A stretch of 57,271 bases of DNA from Lysobacterales bacterium (GCA_022844165.1 JALHMH010000030.1:1-57271); one strand, 5' to 3'; counted from the first letter of the stretch, positions 8,785-18,353 are shown. Made by a program: numbers and translations. The notes: generated by a model from the letters alone, not told the origin.

Positions 8785-10010
8785 AACCTCGCGTCGAGAT
8801 AGTCACTGTACCAAAGCCCGCCAAGCGGGAGGCCTTCGCCGACTAAATTTCGGACCTCCTCCAATTCGGATACGCGCCGAATGGTCGAGTATCCATCCGG
8901 CCCTTTTTCAAGAATCCACACTTCTTCTGGCGAAAGCGCATCAACGAAGTACGGCTGGTGGGTCGTCACGAAGATCTGTGGCGCATTCCTCCTGCCCGTC
9001 GCATGGGATCTGAATTCCTGCGCCAGCGACTCCAGGAGTTTGTGATAAAGACCATTTTCCGGCTCTTCGATACAGACGAAAGGCGGGGGATCCGGATCCT
9101 CAAGCAGCAACAGGTAGGCAAACACCTTGAGCGTGCCGTCCGACATTTGCTGAGAAAAGAAAGGGTCGGCAAACGCCCCATCATTGAATCTCAAGAGCAC
9201 TCGCTTATCGGATGTGACTTCGGTATCGATCTTGGTCACGCCTGGGATCTTGTCGGCGATCCGCTCTAGAATTCGATGGAAGCGTTCTTTGTGTTCGCGC
9301 TCCATGAACTGAACGACATTTCCGATGTTGTCGCCATGCGCATTCAAGTGTCGCTGTGGTCCGGCACTGGGCAAGCCACGAGCTGCGTCTGGATAGAAGT
9401 ACGACAGATACCACCCTTTCAAGAAGTCCCGAAACTTCTTGATTCGCGGGTGTTCCTTGAGAGTACCGAGTGTCGCGATTCCAAGACGGCGCGGATCGGT
9501 CAGTTCTACCGGCGCCTGAGTGCGCTCCTCCTCCGCAGCGCCCTCCACTGCCTCTTCGCCGGCCCAAACGCGGCCGACGCCACGTTCGAGTCGCAGAAAC
9601 GGAAATGGTCGACCGTACTTTTGCCCTTTGCGACGCTGCTTCAGCAACTCAGATTCGACGACAGGACGGCCGGAGTTGTCGGTACCGATAGAAAGTTCAT
9701 AGGTAATAGGACGTTCGTTTTGGGCTTCGCGGTAGTGAACCTCGAATCGGATCGGCTGATCGACGCCTCTAGATCGAAGCCGCTCGAATCCACCGCGCTG
9801 CTTCATATCACATGCCGTCTCTACATCCGTAGCGAGACAGTCGGCCACGAAACCAAACGCATCGAACAAGGAACTCTTACCGACGCCATTCTTTCCGATA
9901 ACAACAGTGAACGGCGTCAAAGGTTGAGCGCCCTGTCCCGACAGTTTCCCCAGCGTCACATCTCGAAGTGCACGGAAGTTCTGCACTCGAAAGCCCTCAA
10001 TCATCGCCAT
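8781..10010 (-). CDS. RecF/OLD-like AAA family ATPase
   Basis: 409 residues, an SMC/RecF-like ABC ATPase. The N-terminal IEGFRVQNFRALRDVTL is the usual first strand of the family. The Walker A is GKNGVGKSS (about 39-47). The C-terminal half has a signature-like SQQMSDGTLKVFAYLLLL, a Walker B FVCIEEPENGL and the H-loop FVTTHQPYF. A GGAG lies 7 bp before the ATG. It forms an overlapping operon with the DUF4276 gene. Such ATPases usually sense or regulate while the partner acts on nucleic acid, so an anti-phage or abortive-infection role is plausible. A DNA repair role cannot be excluded. Confidence 0.82.
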   Translation of the reverse strand: MAMIEGFRVQNFRALRDVTLGKLSGQGAQPLTPFTVVIGKNGVGKSSLFDAFGFVADCLATDVETACDMKQRGGFERLRSRGVDQPIRFEVHYREAQNERPITYELSIGTDNSGRPVVESELLKQRRKGQKYGRPFPFLRLERGVGRVWAGEEAVEGAAEEERTQAPVELTDPRRLGIATLGTLKEHPRIKKFRDFLKGWYLSYFYPDAARGLPSAGPQRHLNAHGDNIGNVVQFMEREHKERFHRILERIADKIPGVTKIDTEVTSDKRVLLRFNDGAFADPFFSQQMSDGTLKVFAYLLLLEDPDPPPFVCIEEPENGLYHKLLESLAQEFRSHATGRRNAPQIFVTTHQPYFVDALSPEEVWILEKGPDGYSTIRRVSELEEVRNLVGEGLPLGGLWYSDYLDARL

Positions 10011-10149
10011 TTCTTGCTCCCGGCACCAACGGCCTTGGCATTGACGAAACTGTCGTTATGTCCGACAGACCGAATCTATTCGAAGGCCGCATACTGCTCA
10101 ATAGCGCGAAACCGCGAGGCAACGCCAAAATCCCCTAAGTTTGACTGAT

Positions 10150-11145
10150 TCATCTTTGTAAGAACTCCCTTAGCTTGGGCAAGATCGTGTCTTTTGCATC
10201 TTCGAGCACGTAATGCCCGGCGTCGGCAAAACCGATCGCCTCGGCGCGTGGGAAGCGCCGGCAGAATTCGTTGAAATAGTCGCGGTCAAACACGAAATCC
10301 TTCAGGCCCCACAGGATCATGACCGGCTTGCCGGCCAGCAGCTCGAGCTTTTCGCCTGTTTCGACAACGGTGCGCCACGCGGCGTCGGAGGCATCGAGTG
10401 GAATGTCTTGTACGAACCGCAATACAGCGCGGCGCGCCAATGGCGTATCGTAGGGCGCAAGAAATCCCGCCTTCACAACCGGATCGAGTTTTTTGCCGGT
10501 ACCGATCATCGCTGTACCCAACGCGAACGCGTTCAAGCGTTCCACCAAAAAAGCGCCGACGCGCGACCGGCGCACGAATTTGAGAACGTTCGGCAAGGAC
10601 TTGCCAGCGAGCATCGGAAAGGCGGCCGTATTCAATACGACCAACCTTTTAACGCGATCGGGATGCTGTGTCGCCCAGGCACAACCGATGGCGCCACCCC
10701 AGTCGTGCACGATCAAGGTCACCGGTTGCTCGGGCACCATCTTGTCCATCCAGGCGCTGAAATCAGCGACGCGCGAATCCAGGGTATAGCGGTAGCGCGA
10801 TTCATCTGGACGATCCGACAGGCCCATGCCCATATGATCGAGCGCCAAACATCGATGCGTCGGTTTGAGCGCCGCTATGACATCGCGATACAGCCAACAC
10901 CAACTGGGGTTGCCGTGCACCATGACCACCGGTTCGCCAACGCCCTCATCGAGGTAGTGTTGCGACAGGCCATCGCGGGTAAAGAACTTTGGCGTAAACC
11001 CCATCGATTCGATGGCGGCGATGGCGGCAGGCGAGTGCGGCACGGCATGTTCACAGTTCGAAAGCGGACCGCGGACGATAGCGGCTGTTCGAATTCGGAT
11101 GTTAAGTGCACTCGAAAAATCGAGCATGTAAGTAAGATCAACCAC
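10150..11145 (-). CDS. OleB-like alpha/beta hydrolase
   Basis: 331 residues. The haloalkane-dehalogenase-like core is clear: HGNPSWCWLYRDVI (oxyanion region), DHMGMGLSD, the nucleophile segment VHDWGGAIG with Asp, and a late DAGHYVLED with the catalytic His. The wording around LVVLNTAAFP and RFVQDIPL matches OleB, the beta-lactone decarboxylase of long-chain olefin synthesis, better than true dehalogenases. The first ~47 residues do not resemble the family, so the real start may be the Met codon at 11004. The partners oleA, oleC and oleD are not in this window, so the pathway link rests on similarity only. Confidence 0.78.
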   Translation of the reverse strand: MVDLTYMLDFSSALNIRIRTAAIVRGPLSNCEHAVPHSPAAIAAIESMGFTPKFFTRDGLSQHYLDEGVGEPVVMVHGNPSWCWLYRDVIAALKPTHRCLALDHMGMGLSDRPDESRYRYTLDSRVADFSAWMDKMVPEQPVTLIVHDWGGAIGCAWATQHPDRVKRLVVLNTAAFPMLAGKSLPNVLKFVRRSRVGAFLVERLNAFALGTAMIGTGKKLDPVVKAGFLAPYDTPLARRAVLRFVQDIPLDASDAAWRTVVETGEKLELLAGKPVMILWGLKDFVFDRDYFNEFCRRFPRAEAIGFADAGHYVLEDAKDTILPKLREFLQR

Positions 11146-11212
11146 TTACGTTACATTGCCTCCTGGCCCGGCGTTTGCATTGCCACGTCGGTGCTCGATT
11201 CGGAGTGTTTCC

Positions 11213-13585
11213 ATGCGCTTTTCGCAGCTCATTCTGACCGCTCTGCAAGCACTGCTAAGGTCGCCACGCTTCTCGATCTCGGCGTTGGCGACACTGACGC
11301 TGGGTATCAGCGCGCTGACCCTCGTAGTAGCACTTGCATATTCGATACTGACGGCGCCGCTACCCATTCCGGAAAGCCAGCAAGTCGTTTCGATCACCCG
11401 CTTGGGGAAATCAGACGCGAACCTCAGCTTGCCGGACGCCATCACGCTTCGACCAAACTTGAGCGAATTCGAAGCTATCTCGGCGATCGATGTCGACTTT
11501 GCACTCGACTGGCTGACAACTGACGGTCCTCAGCGGCTACGCGGCAGTCTGATCGAAGCGGATTTCTTCCGTGTCCTGGGCATCGCTCCGTTACATGGGC
11601 GACTCACCCGCAGCAGCGACGATCTTCCGGGCGCGGCGCCTGTGGTTGTTCTTCGCGAGTCGTTCTGGCGGCGCGCCTTCGATGCCGACCCAGCGGCGAT
11701 CGGACGCATGCTCACGGTATCGGGCGTTCGAACCGAGATCATCGGCGTTATCGCCGATGAATCCGACATCTACGAGGTTTCCGTCGATCTGTACGCGCCG
11801 TTCCCACCATTCGTCCCGTGGGCTCTAAGCTCGCCAGGTTCCAACACGTTCGAAATGATCGGCCGCATTGCCCACGGCTCATCGCTCACTGCGGCACGCG
11901 CCCAGTTGCAGGCGATCAGTGCGGATTATGCAAAGGCAAACGGCAACGAGAAACACCTGGATGCCACGTCATTCGTCGAGCTGCTGACAGCGCCGGTGCG
12001 ACCGGCATTGCAGGTGCTGCTGGTGGCAGTCGGTCTGATGCTCTTGCTGGTCATGGCAAACGTTGTGGCACTGTTGCGCGTGCACTTCAGCCGTCGCGAA
12101 TCGGAGTGGGCCACTCGCGCCGCATTGGGCGCTTCTGACGGAACACTGCATGCGCAGCGGATTGTCGAGGTCTGCTGGTTGACACTGGGGGCGTCCATAT
12201 GCGGCGCGGCGATTGCGTCGATCCTCTTTGCCTTTGCACAGCTCGCCCTAAGTCCGGCCTTACCGCGTTTGGCGCAGTCTTCTTTTCCCACGTGGATTTT
12301 GCTGGCGCTGCCGTTGCTTGCGTTGCTTCTGGGACTGGCAGTGGGCACTGTCTCTGCGCATTCCAGCAGCAGCGTCCGGAGCGGCGTGGCTGGGAGTCGT
12401 CGCCACGTGCGCGCACTGCACAGGCTGATGGTTGCAGAAGTCGCAGTCGCCGGCGCTCTACTCGGTGCGGCACTGCTCCTGGCACAGAGCTTTGTGGCGC
12501 TTTCGGCGCTGCCCCTCGGGTTCGAACCCGCCCAAGTCATCGGCGCGACCATCGTTCTGCCGGAACGCGAGTTTTCTGCCAAGGACCGTCAATCACGCGC
12601 CTTTTCGACCATGGTCGAGACGCTGCAAAACAGCCCCGGCATTCGGCACGCTGCATTGGTGGTCGGTCCGCCACTGGTTTCCAACAGGATCAGCCACACT
12701 CTAATCTTCGAAAACGGTGAACAAGGATCGGCAACGTTTCGGCCGATCATCGGCGATTACTTCGCAGCGCTTGGCGTCCAGGTGCTGGCCGGACAGGGCA
12801 GCAACGGTACCGATGCCAACGGCGAGCGCATCGCCTGGATCAACCAGTCCTTCGCCAATGCGTTTTTCAAAGACATCAGCCCTTTGGGCGAACGCGTTTC
12901 GATTCCACCGGGAGAGGCGGGCCCAGGCAACGAACCCCGATGGATGCGCATTGTCGGCATCGTCGCGGACGTCCGCGGCGGTGGAATTCGCAACGATGAG
13001 GGTCCAGCACTTTATGCGCCGTACTTGCAACGAGAAGCCGACTGGATTCGATTCGGCACCTTGGTCGCTCGAACGAACGGCGACATGGCGAACTTCCGCG
13101 AGGTGCTGCAGGACGCCGCAAGCACTGGCGCCCCGAACGTTCCGATTGCCGAAGCAATCACAATGCAAGCGATGACCGATCACGCCTTTGCTCAGGATCG
13201 ACTCATACTGCAGCTGGTCGCGGCCTTCGCCGCGCTGGCCGTGTTTCTCGCTTTACAGGGCGTCTTTGGCGTGGTGTCCTTTGCGATTCGGCAACGGCGA
13301 GCAGAGTTGGGCTTGAGAATGGCGCTCGGTGCGGCGCCCGCACAGGCCTCCGGACTGCTGTTGAGCGAAAGCAGCCGAGCCATCGCGCTAGGGTGTGTAC
13401 TCGCACCAGGACTGCTTTTTCTGGCCGAAGATGTGCTCTCAAGCGTACTGTTTGGCATTAGCGCAACGGATCCACCCACCCTGGCTGCGGCACTGGCAAT
13501 GATCGCCGCGGCTGCGCTACTGGCCGTCTGGTGGCCATCGCGGCGCGCCGCAAAACTAGACGCAGCGGCGTTATTGCTGCACTGA
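11213..13585 (+). CDS. MacB/FtsX-type duplicated ABC permease (ADOP-like)
   Basis: 790 residues. One N-terminal span (about 20-48) precedes a MacB-type periplasmic core, then three spans (about 275-390), further spans around residue 400-440, a second periplasmic core and three C-terminal spans (about 660-785). This is the duplicated layout of orphan permeases (ADOP family). ALATLTLGISAL near the start and GVFGVVSFAIRQRRAELGLRMALGA near residue 690 are family hallmarks. The ATG at 11213 has GGAG 7 bp upstream and begins at the amphipathic helix. No ATPase subunit is adjacent. It probably handles export or envelope stress; the substrate is unknown. Its 3' end overlaps the convergent nuclease gene by 15 bp. 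Confidence 0.85.
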   Translation: MRFSQLILTALQALLRSPRFSISALATLTLGISALTLVVALAYSILTAPLPIPESQQVVSITRLGKSDANLSLPDAITLRPNLSEFEAISAIDVDFALDWLTTDGPQRLRGSLIEADFFRVLGIAPLHGRLTRSSDDLPGAAPVVVLRESFWRRAFDADPAAIGRMLTVSGVRTEIIGVIADESDIYEVSVDLYAPFPPFVPWALSSPGSNTFEMIGRIAHGSSLTAARAQLQAISADYAKANGNEKHLDATSFVELLTAPVRPALQVLLVAVGLMLLLVMANVVALLRVHFSRRESEWATRAALGASDGTLHAQRIVEVCWLTLGASICGAAIASILFAFAQLALSPALPRLAQSSFPTWILLALPLLALLLGLAVGTVSAHSSSSVRSGVAGSRRHVRALHRLMVAEVAVAGALLGAALLLAQSFVALSALPLGFEPAQVIGATIVLPEREFSAKDRQSRAFSTMVETLQNSPGIRHAALVVGPPLVSNRISHTLIFENGEQGSATFRPIIGDYFAALGVQVLAGQGSNGTDANGERIAWINQSFANAFFKDISPLGERVSIPPGEAGPGNEPRWMRIVGIVADVRGGGIRNDEGPALYAPYLQREADWIRFGTLVARTNGDMANFREVLQDAASTGAPNVPIAEAITMQAMTDHAFAQDRLILQLVAAFAALAVFLALQGVFGVVSFAIRQRRAELGLRMALGAAPAQASGLLLSESSRAIALGCVLAPGLLFLAEDVLSSVLFGISATDPPTLAAALAMIAAAALLAVWWPSRRAAKLDAAALLLH

Positions 13586-15445
13586 CGCGGACGAGTTCTT
13601 CGTCTCGTCGGTGGCACTCTCACTTGTTTCTGGCTCTGCAGCAATGGCGAGGCCGACGATTACAGGATCGTGGTCGGCACTGCGGAATGGATCGGAGCGA
13701 AACAACCTGGCGTCGCCACCGCGCGGCTTGTTGTCCTTGTTGTAGTCAAACTCGGGCAATTCATCGGCATTGATATGCCAGTGCGCAACGCCGCGGAGCT
13801 GCGTCCGAAGGCCGGCGCTCGCCAACACATGATCAAGCCTGCCAGCCGCGCCGCCCCAGTTGAACGAATACGCCAGCTCGTCGTCTGCAGGCAGATAGCC
13901 GCTTTCGCCCAACAGGCGAATTGGATCCTCTTTGGTGTAAGCGTTGAGATCTCCGACAATCAGCACATCGCCACCTGTATCGCCGGCAGGGTTGCTGGCC
14001 AGCCATGACGCCAATGCGCGCGCGGCATCGACCCGCACCGCGTTGTAGCAGCCTTGCCCATCGCCGCGATCACGATTCGCGCCCTCAGCGTTCTGACAAC
14101 TCTTGCTCTTGAAGTGATTGACCACGACAGTGAAGCGGCCACCATTCGTGGCATCTTCGAAGGTTTGTGCGAGCGGCGGGCGACTGCCATAGTCGAAAGG
14201 CGGCTCGGTGATGGAAACCGCCGACCCGATCGGCTTGACCTTACGCGGTCGGTACAAGAGCGCCACCGAAATCTCGTCGCTTCCAAGTTGCGCAGCCGGG
14301 AAACGCACATAGTCGTACTCCCCGCGGCGGCCCCGTGACTGGTTCAAACGGAACGCAAGTTCTTCGATCGCTGCGCGGCGCTCATACCCGTCATTCTCGA
14401 CCTCGCTCAATGCATAGATATCGGCATCCATCGCCTTTAGCGCGCTCATCAGTTTGGCGCGTTGACGCGTCAGTTCATCGGCGTTTTCAGCGCCACGCGA
14501 TGTTGGGAAATCGCCGCCCTTACCATCGCCGTTGAAGTAGTTCATGACGTTCATTGCGGCCAGCTTTAGCGTGCCCGCCACGTTTGGCGCACTTTCTGGT
14601 CGTTCGGCGTGGCGTACGTTGACTGGCTCCGAAACATGCAGTCGATATCGCCCGTCACGCTGATCAAGCACGCCGACGATCGCACTGAGCTCACTGCCGA
14701 TACGATAGGTATGATCGACGCTCGGCTGGCGCGGCAGCCACTCGATACGTTCGGGCGGTTCGGCAGCGACGCTGCCATCGTCCAAAGTGATGCGCGAACG
14801 CAAGTTATCGGCCGCGATTGTTGCCGCATCGCTTCCCGGTAACGCGACCTCAGTGGGCTGGAACTGCCGACCCATCAAACTGACGACCAATTCGCCGCGA
14901 CGCAGCAGGCTCTCGTTCGCAATCACGGTTGTAGCCGAGTCGATGGCCACCCGCATTCCCTCGAAAGCCTCCCAGTCTTCCGCCATCAAAGGAGCCTCTT
15001 CAATCAACGCAGCTTGCGGAAGTTCGTCGACCTTATCGCAAACTCTCAGTTGATTCAGATCCACAAGGGCGGTCAGCGAAGCGCGTTCGTCGCCAACCTC
15101 AGCAATCCGGCCATGGACGCGAACCACGTCGCCGACCGCAACGTTTGGCTTGGCTCCTTCGATCTGCACAAACAGACCTTCGCTGGTCATCGGATCGCCG
15201 TCTCGATCGGCCTGTTCTTCCTGGAGGAAAATCCCGCCCAGACCCTGGGTGTAAACACCGACGACCACCGCCTCGACTGTGGCTGTTTGCGCCACGCGCG
15301 GACTCGTGAGTGACGCGCCCTGAATCGAGCTGATCAGGTCAGCAGGTGAACCGCAAATGCCCGAGTCAATGCCGCTTTGATCGCCACCACGGTGGCACGC
15401 AGCGAGCGCGAACGAGACAGCAATGGCCAGCATTTTTCTCAGCAT
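13571..15445 (-). CDS. ExeM/NucH family extracellular endonuclease
   Basis: 624 residues. The N-terminus has a lipoprotein-type signal (FALAACHRGG, Cys near residue 17). An OB-fold-like region follows (about 55-130, VEAVVVGVYTQGLGGIFLQ and VGDVVRVHGRIAEVG). The C-terminal half is an exonuclease-endonuclease-phosphatase domain: AAMNVMNYFNGDG, YALSEVENDG with the metal-binding Glu, VVVNHFKSKS, LIVGDLNAY and a terminal SADHDPVIV with the catalytic His. Related proteins degrade extracellular DNA and affect biofilms. It is probably anchored in the outer membrane or released. Confidence 0.9.
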   Translation of the reverse strand: MLRKMLAIAVSFALAACHRGGDQSGIDSGICGSPADLISSIQGASLTSPRVAQTATVEAVVVGVYTQGLGGIFLQEEQADRDGDPMTSEGLFVQIEGAKPNVAVGDVVRVHGRIAEVGDERASLTALVDLNQLRVCDKVDELPQAALIEEAPLMAEDWEAFEGMRVAIDSATTVIANESLLRRGELVVSLMGRQFQPTEVALPGSDAATIAADNLRSRITLDDGSVAAEPPERIEWLPRQPSVDHTYRIGSELSAIVGVLDQRDGRYRLHVSEPVNVRHAERPESAPNVAGTLKLAAMNVMNYFNGDGKGGDFPTSRGAENADELTRQRAKLMSALKAMDADIYALSEVENDGYERRAAIEELAFRLNQSRGRRGEYDYVRFPAAQLGSDEISVALLYRPRKVKPIGSAVSITEPPFDYGSRPPLAQTFEDATNGGRFTVVVNHFKSKSCQNAEGANRDRGDGQGCYNAVRVDAARALASWLASNPAGDTGGDVLIVGDLNAYTKEDPIRLLGESGYLPADDELAYSFNWGGAAGRLDHVLASAGLRTQLRGVAHWHINADELPEFDYNKDNKPRGGDARLFRSDPFRSADHDPVIVGLAIAAEPETSESATDETKNSSASVQQ

Positions 15446-15539
15446 GCGTCATTCCCCGATAGCAAGACGCCGCCCAACGGGCGGCGTCTCTTGAGTATCG
15501 CCGACTGTTGCCGAGGCAGCAGGTGGCATGGACCCCAGA

Positions 15540-16082
15540 CTATTTGTACTTGTCGACCATGTACTGGACGGAGGCACGCACCTGCTCGTCCGTGAGCGAA
15601 GGGTTCCCACCACGCGCCGGCATGATTCCGGCAGATCCTTGATAACCCTCGATTGCGTGCGTGACCAAAGTCTCGACACCCTGTGCTATGCGCGGCGCCC
15701 AGGCGTCCCTGGTCGGCAGTGGCGCACCGCCTGCGCCATTCTGATGACATGCGCCGCATAGTTGCTGGTAAATCACCGAACCGTCCAAGGTTCCGCCGTA
15801 AGCCACTTTGCCGGCCATCGCCTTCTTACGCGCCTCTTCGGCGGCAACGATTGCGGCGCGGCCGGTGTCGCCAGCGTTGACCTTGGCAATGGGCGCCAAT
15901 CGCGCCGAGATCTCAGCGTCACGGGCAGCCCGCCGCTCCCGCTGTGTGGCGTTCAGCTCTTCCGGTGGCGTGTTCTTATCCACCGAATAGCCGTAAAAGC
16001 GATCGTTGATGGCATGCGCGAGCACAATCAACAGGAACGCAAAAGCCATCAGCCCCAGTATCAACTGAGCGAAATGCTTCAT
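15540..16082 (-). CDS. Cytochrome c5-like monohaem protein
   Basis: 180 residues from the ATG at 16082. A single N-terminal membrane anchor (residues 5-25, LILGLMAFAFLLIVLAHAI) precedes a linker rich in Arg, Ala and Glu. The haem domain has C-G-A-C-H and the Met ligand in GSAGIMPARGGNPSLTDEQV, typical of cytochrome c5. It is a membrane-anchored periplasmic electron carrier. The longer open frame upstream overlaps the divergent TRAP receptor gene and has no family similarity, hence the shorter start. No strong ribosome binding site is seen. Confidence 0.88.
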   Translation of the reverse strand: MKHFAQLILGLMAFAFLLIVLAHAINDRFYGYSVDKNTPPEELNATQRERRAARDAEISARLAPIAKVNAGDTGRAAIVAAEEARKKAMAGKVAYGGTLDGSVIYQQLCGACHQNGAGGAPLPTRDAWAPRIAQGVETLVTHAIEGYQGSAGIMPARGGNPSLTDEQVRASVQYMVDKYK

Positions 16083-16221
16083 GAAAACGGCATCGTACTT
16101 GGTCACGGGCGCAACTCTGATGGCAGCAATGAGCGACGCAGTATAGCCAGCCACGATAGGGCCGTGAACCGCCCGCCGCTTGTGCGTAGCATGCACAGCC
16201 TTCGATTGCAGGAAATTGCCC

Positions 16222-17310
16222 ATGAATCGCCGTAAGTTCGTTGTCGCCACCACGCTCACCGCAGGCTCGTTGACGGCCTGCGGCAAACCAGAAGCAATCG
16301 GCACTGCTGTGGCGCCCGGCGCGAAACCGCTGCATTGGAAAATGGTCACCAGCTGGCCGGCGAACTTCCCGGGCCTGGGCGCCGGTGCGGCACGCCTGGC
16401 TGAAATGATCGGCCGCATGAGCGGCGGCCGACTGACCGTGAAGGTCTTTGGCGGCGGCGAGCTTGTGCCGCCCTTCGAGGTCTTCGATGCGGTCTCACAG
16501 GGCACCGCACAAATGGGCCACTCCGGCGCGTACTATTGGAAGGGCAAGGCCGAAGCCGCACAGTTCTTCTGCGCTGTTCCGTTCGGCATGAATGCCCAGG
16601 AGATGAATGGCTGGCTGTATCACGGTGGCGGGATGGAACTGTGGCGTGAGCTTTACGCGAAGTTCAATCTCGTGCCCTTCGCTGCGGGTAACACGGGCGT
16701 CCAGTGCGCAGGGTGGTTTCGCAAGGAAATCCGCTCGGTAGGGGACTTGAAAGGCCTGAAAATGCGGATTCCGGGTCTGGGTGGTGAAGTGTTGCAACGC
16801 CTGGGTGGCTCGCCAGTCAACATCCCTGGCGCCGAGCTGTTCACGGCGCTGCAGACTGGGGCAATCGATGCGACCGAATGGGTCGGTCCTTACAACGACC
16901 TGGCTTTCGGTCTGCATACCGTTGCGCAGCACTGTTACTACCCTGGTTGGCAGGAACCCGGGCCAACCCTCGAATGCATGGTCAACAAGACGGCGTTCGA
17001 TGCGCTGCCGGATGACTTGAAGGCGATCGTCGAAGCTGCCGCGCGCGCAATCAACGACGACATGCTGGCCGACTACACGACGCAAAATCAACGCGCGCTC
17101 GATACCTTGGAGAAAGAGCATGGCGTCGCGCTAAAGCCGTTGCCCCCCGATGTGCTCGCAGCGCTGCGTTCGACCAGTGCGCAGGTTGTTGAAGAAATTG
17201 CCAATAAGGATCCGTTTTCTGCCCGCGTTTACGCCTCTTACCGCACGTATCTCGATGGTGCCAGGCGATGGCACGAGGTATCAGAGGCAGCGTATTACGC
17301 AGCGCGTTGA
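16222..17310 (+). CDS. TRAP transporter solute-binding protein (TakP-like)
   Basis: 362 residues. The start has a Tat-like signal with a lipobox (MNRRKFVVATTLTAGSLTAC). The mature part follows the DctP/TakP family: MVTSWPANFPGLGAGAARLAE, GTAQMGHSGAYYW, NTGVQCAGWFRKEI and GAIDATEWVGPYND. In TakP the Gln of the third and Glu-Trp of the fourth of these segments help bind Na+ and a 2-oxoacid, so a 2-oxoacid or similar carboxylate ligand is likely. GGAAA stands about 7 bp before the ATG. No TRAP membrane subunits (DctQ/DctM) are adjacent, so its transporter must be elsewhere. Confidence 0.9.
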   Translation: MNRRKFVVATTLTAGSLTACGKPEAIGTAVAPGAKPLHWKMVTSWPANFPGLGAGAARLAEMIGRMSGGRLTVKVFGGGELVPPFEVFDAVSQGTAQMGHSGAYYWKGKAEAAQFFCAVPFGMNAQEMNGWLYHGGGMELWRELYAKFNLVPFAAGNTGVQCAGWFRKEIRSVGDLKGLKMRIPGLGGEVLQRLGGSPVNIPGAELFTALQTGAIDATEWVGPYNDLAFGLHTVAQHCYYPGWQEPGPTLECMVNKTAFDALPDDLKAIVEAAARAINDDMLADYTTQNQRALDTLEKEHGVALKPLPPDVLAALRSTSAQVVEEIANKDPFSARVYASYRTYLDGARRWHEVSEAAYYAAR

Positions 17311-17355
17311 ATGGGCGCGTGCCTTATGATTGCGCGAATCTGAGGGGAGGCAGTC

Positions 17356-18024
17356 ATGGACTTGATCAAGCTCTACAGCTACTGGCGATCGAGTGCGGCA
17401 TATCGCGTTCGGATTGCGCTGAACCTGAAGGAACTCAAGTACGACTACCATGCCGTGCACCTGGTCGATGGCGGCGGCCAGCAACACCAGACCCAGTTCC
17501 ACCAACTGAATCCTCAAGAACTGGTGCCGGTACTGGTCGATGGCGAACGCGTCATTCGTCAATCGATGGCCATCATCGAATATCTGGAAGACACTTACCC
17601 GGATCGCGGCTTTGCGCTGATGCCGCCGACGCCTCGCGAGCGAGCGCGTGTACGCGCAATTTCGCAACTGATCGCGTGCGATATTCACCCGATCAACAAT
17701 CTGCGCGTACTCGATTACATGAAGGAGAAGTTCTTCGTCACGGACGCGCAACGAGAGGCCTGGGTGCAGCACTGGATCGCAACTGGATTTCTGGCGCTCG
17801 AAGACTTGTTGGCCAGCAATCCCGTCACGGGCGAGTTCTGCGATGGCGATGTGCCGACAATGGCCGATTGCTGTTTGGTACCGCAGGTCTATAACGCGCG
17901 TCGATTCGGTGTCGACATGCAGCCGTTCCCAACGATCTTGCGCATCTACGAGCGCTGCCTGGACCTTCCGAAATTCAAAACCGCTGCGCCAGAACTGCAA
18001 CCGGATGCGCCTGTGGCACGTTGA
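17356..18024 (+). CDS. maiA: Maleylacetoacetate isomerase (zeta-class GST)
   Basis: 222 residues. It isomerises maleylacetoacetate to fumarylacetoacetate with glutathione in tyrosine breakdown. The zeta-class active-site motif is visible near the start as SYWRSSAAYRVRIALNLK (residues 8-25), where the two Ser residues hold the glutathione thiol. NPQELVPVLVDGERVIRQSMAIIEYL is the glutathione-binding helix, and the C-terminal helical domain is complete. A strong GGGGAGG precedes the ATG. The other genes of the pathway (hmgA, fahA, hppD) are not in the window. Confidence 0.93.
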   Translation: MDLIKLYSYWRSSAAYRVRIALNLKELKYDYHAVHLVDGGGQQHQTQFHQLNPQELVPVLVDGERVIRQSMAIIEYLEDTYPDRGFALMPPTPRERARVRAISQLIACDIHPINNLRVLDYMKEKFFVTDAQREAWVQHWIATGFLALEDLLASNPVTGEFCDGDVPTMADCCLVPQVYNARRFGVDMQPFPTILRIYERCLDLPKFKTAAPELQPDAPVAR

Positions 18025-18353
18025 TCTGGTTGGCGGAAAATTCTGTCGTCATCGCTGGCAAAAAGCCAAGGGTTAACGACCGTGCCTTCAACTTTCGGGC
18101 TGCACGTTGGACTTTTCATGCACATTTTTTTGCGCTGAAATTCTCGCAAATTCTCACTGATCACATTGCCGAAATATAAGTGATTGATAGTTCGTGCGTC
18201 GCGTCTTTCATGACGCGCAATGCCGCGTTGCGAAACAAGACAATTGCGACCAGACTGGTCACTACGCCAGCAGTTCATTGCGTGACATTCGACATCGGAT
18301 GTCAATCGATCTCGACGTTCCATTCTTGCGCGGGTCACTTTGGGGAGGGCGCT
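18025..18353 (+). promoter_or_regulatory. Leader/regulatory region of the giant-protein operon
   Basis: No gene is evident in these 329 bp. A candidate -10 (TATAAG, 18175-18180) has no good -35 at the normal distance. Instead two copies of AAATTCTC lie at 18138-18145 and 18148-18155, exactly 10 bp apart, a spacing that suits an activator or repressor binding one DNA face. A 6-bp hairpin (CGCGTC/GACGCG, 18200-18217) follows. A strong GGGGAGGG at 18342-18349 sets the start of the next gene at 18354. The promoter call is a hypothesis from sequence pattern only. Confidence 0.3.

Noticed and set aside
10150..11145. True haloalkane dehalogenase
   Set aside because: The conserved wording around the nucleophile and cap fits OleB better; a dehalogenase role cannot be fully excluded from sequence alone.
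18180..18353. Upstream extension of the FN3-like gene (58 extra codons)
   Set aside because: The extension has no beta-module pattern, overlaps the presumed promoter and lacks a ribosome binding site, whereas the ATG at 18354 has GGGGAGGG.
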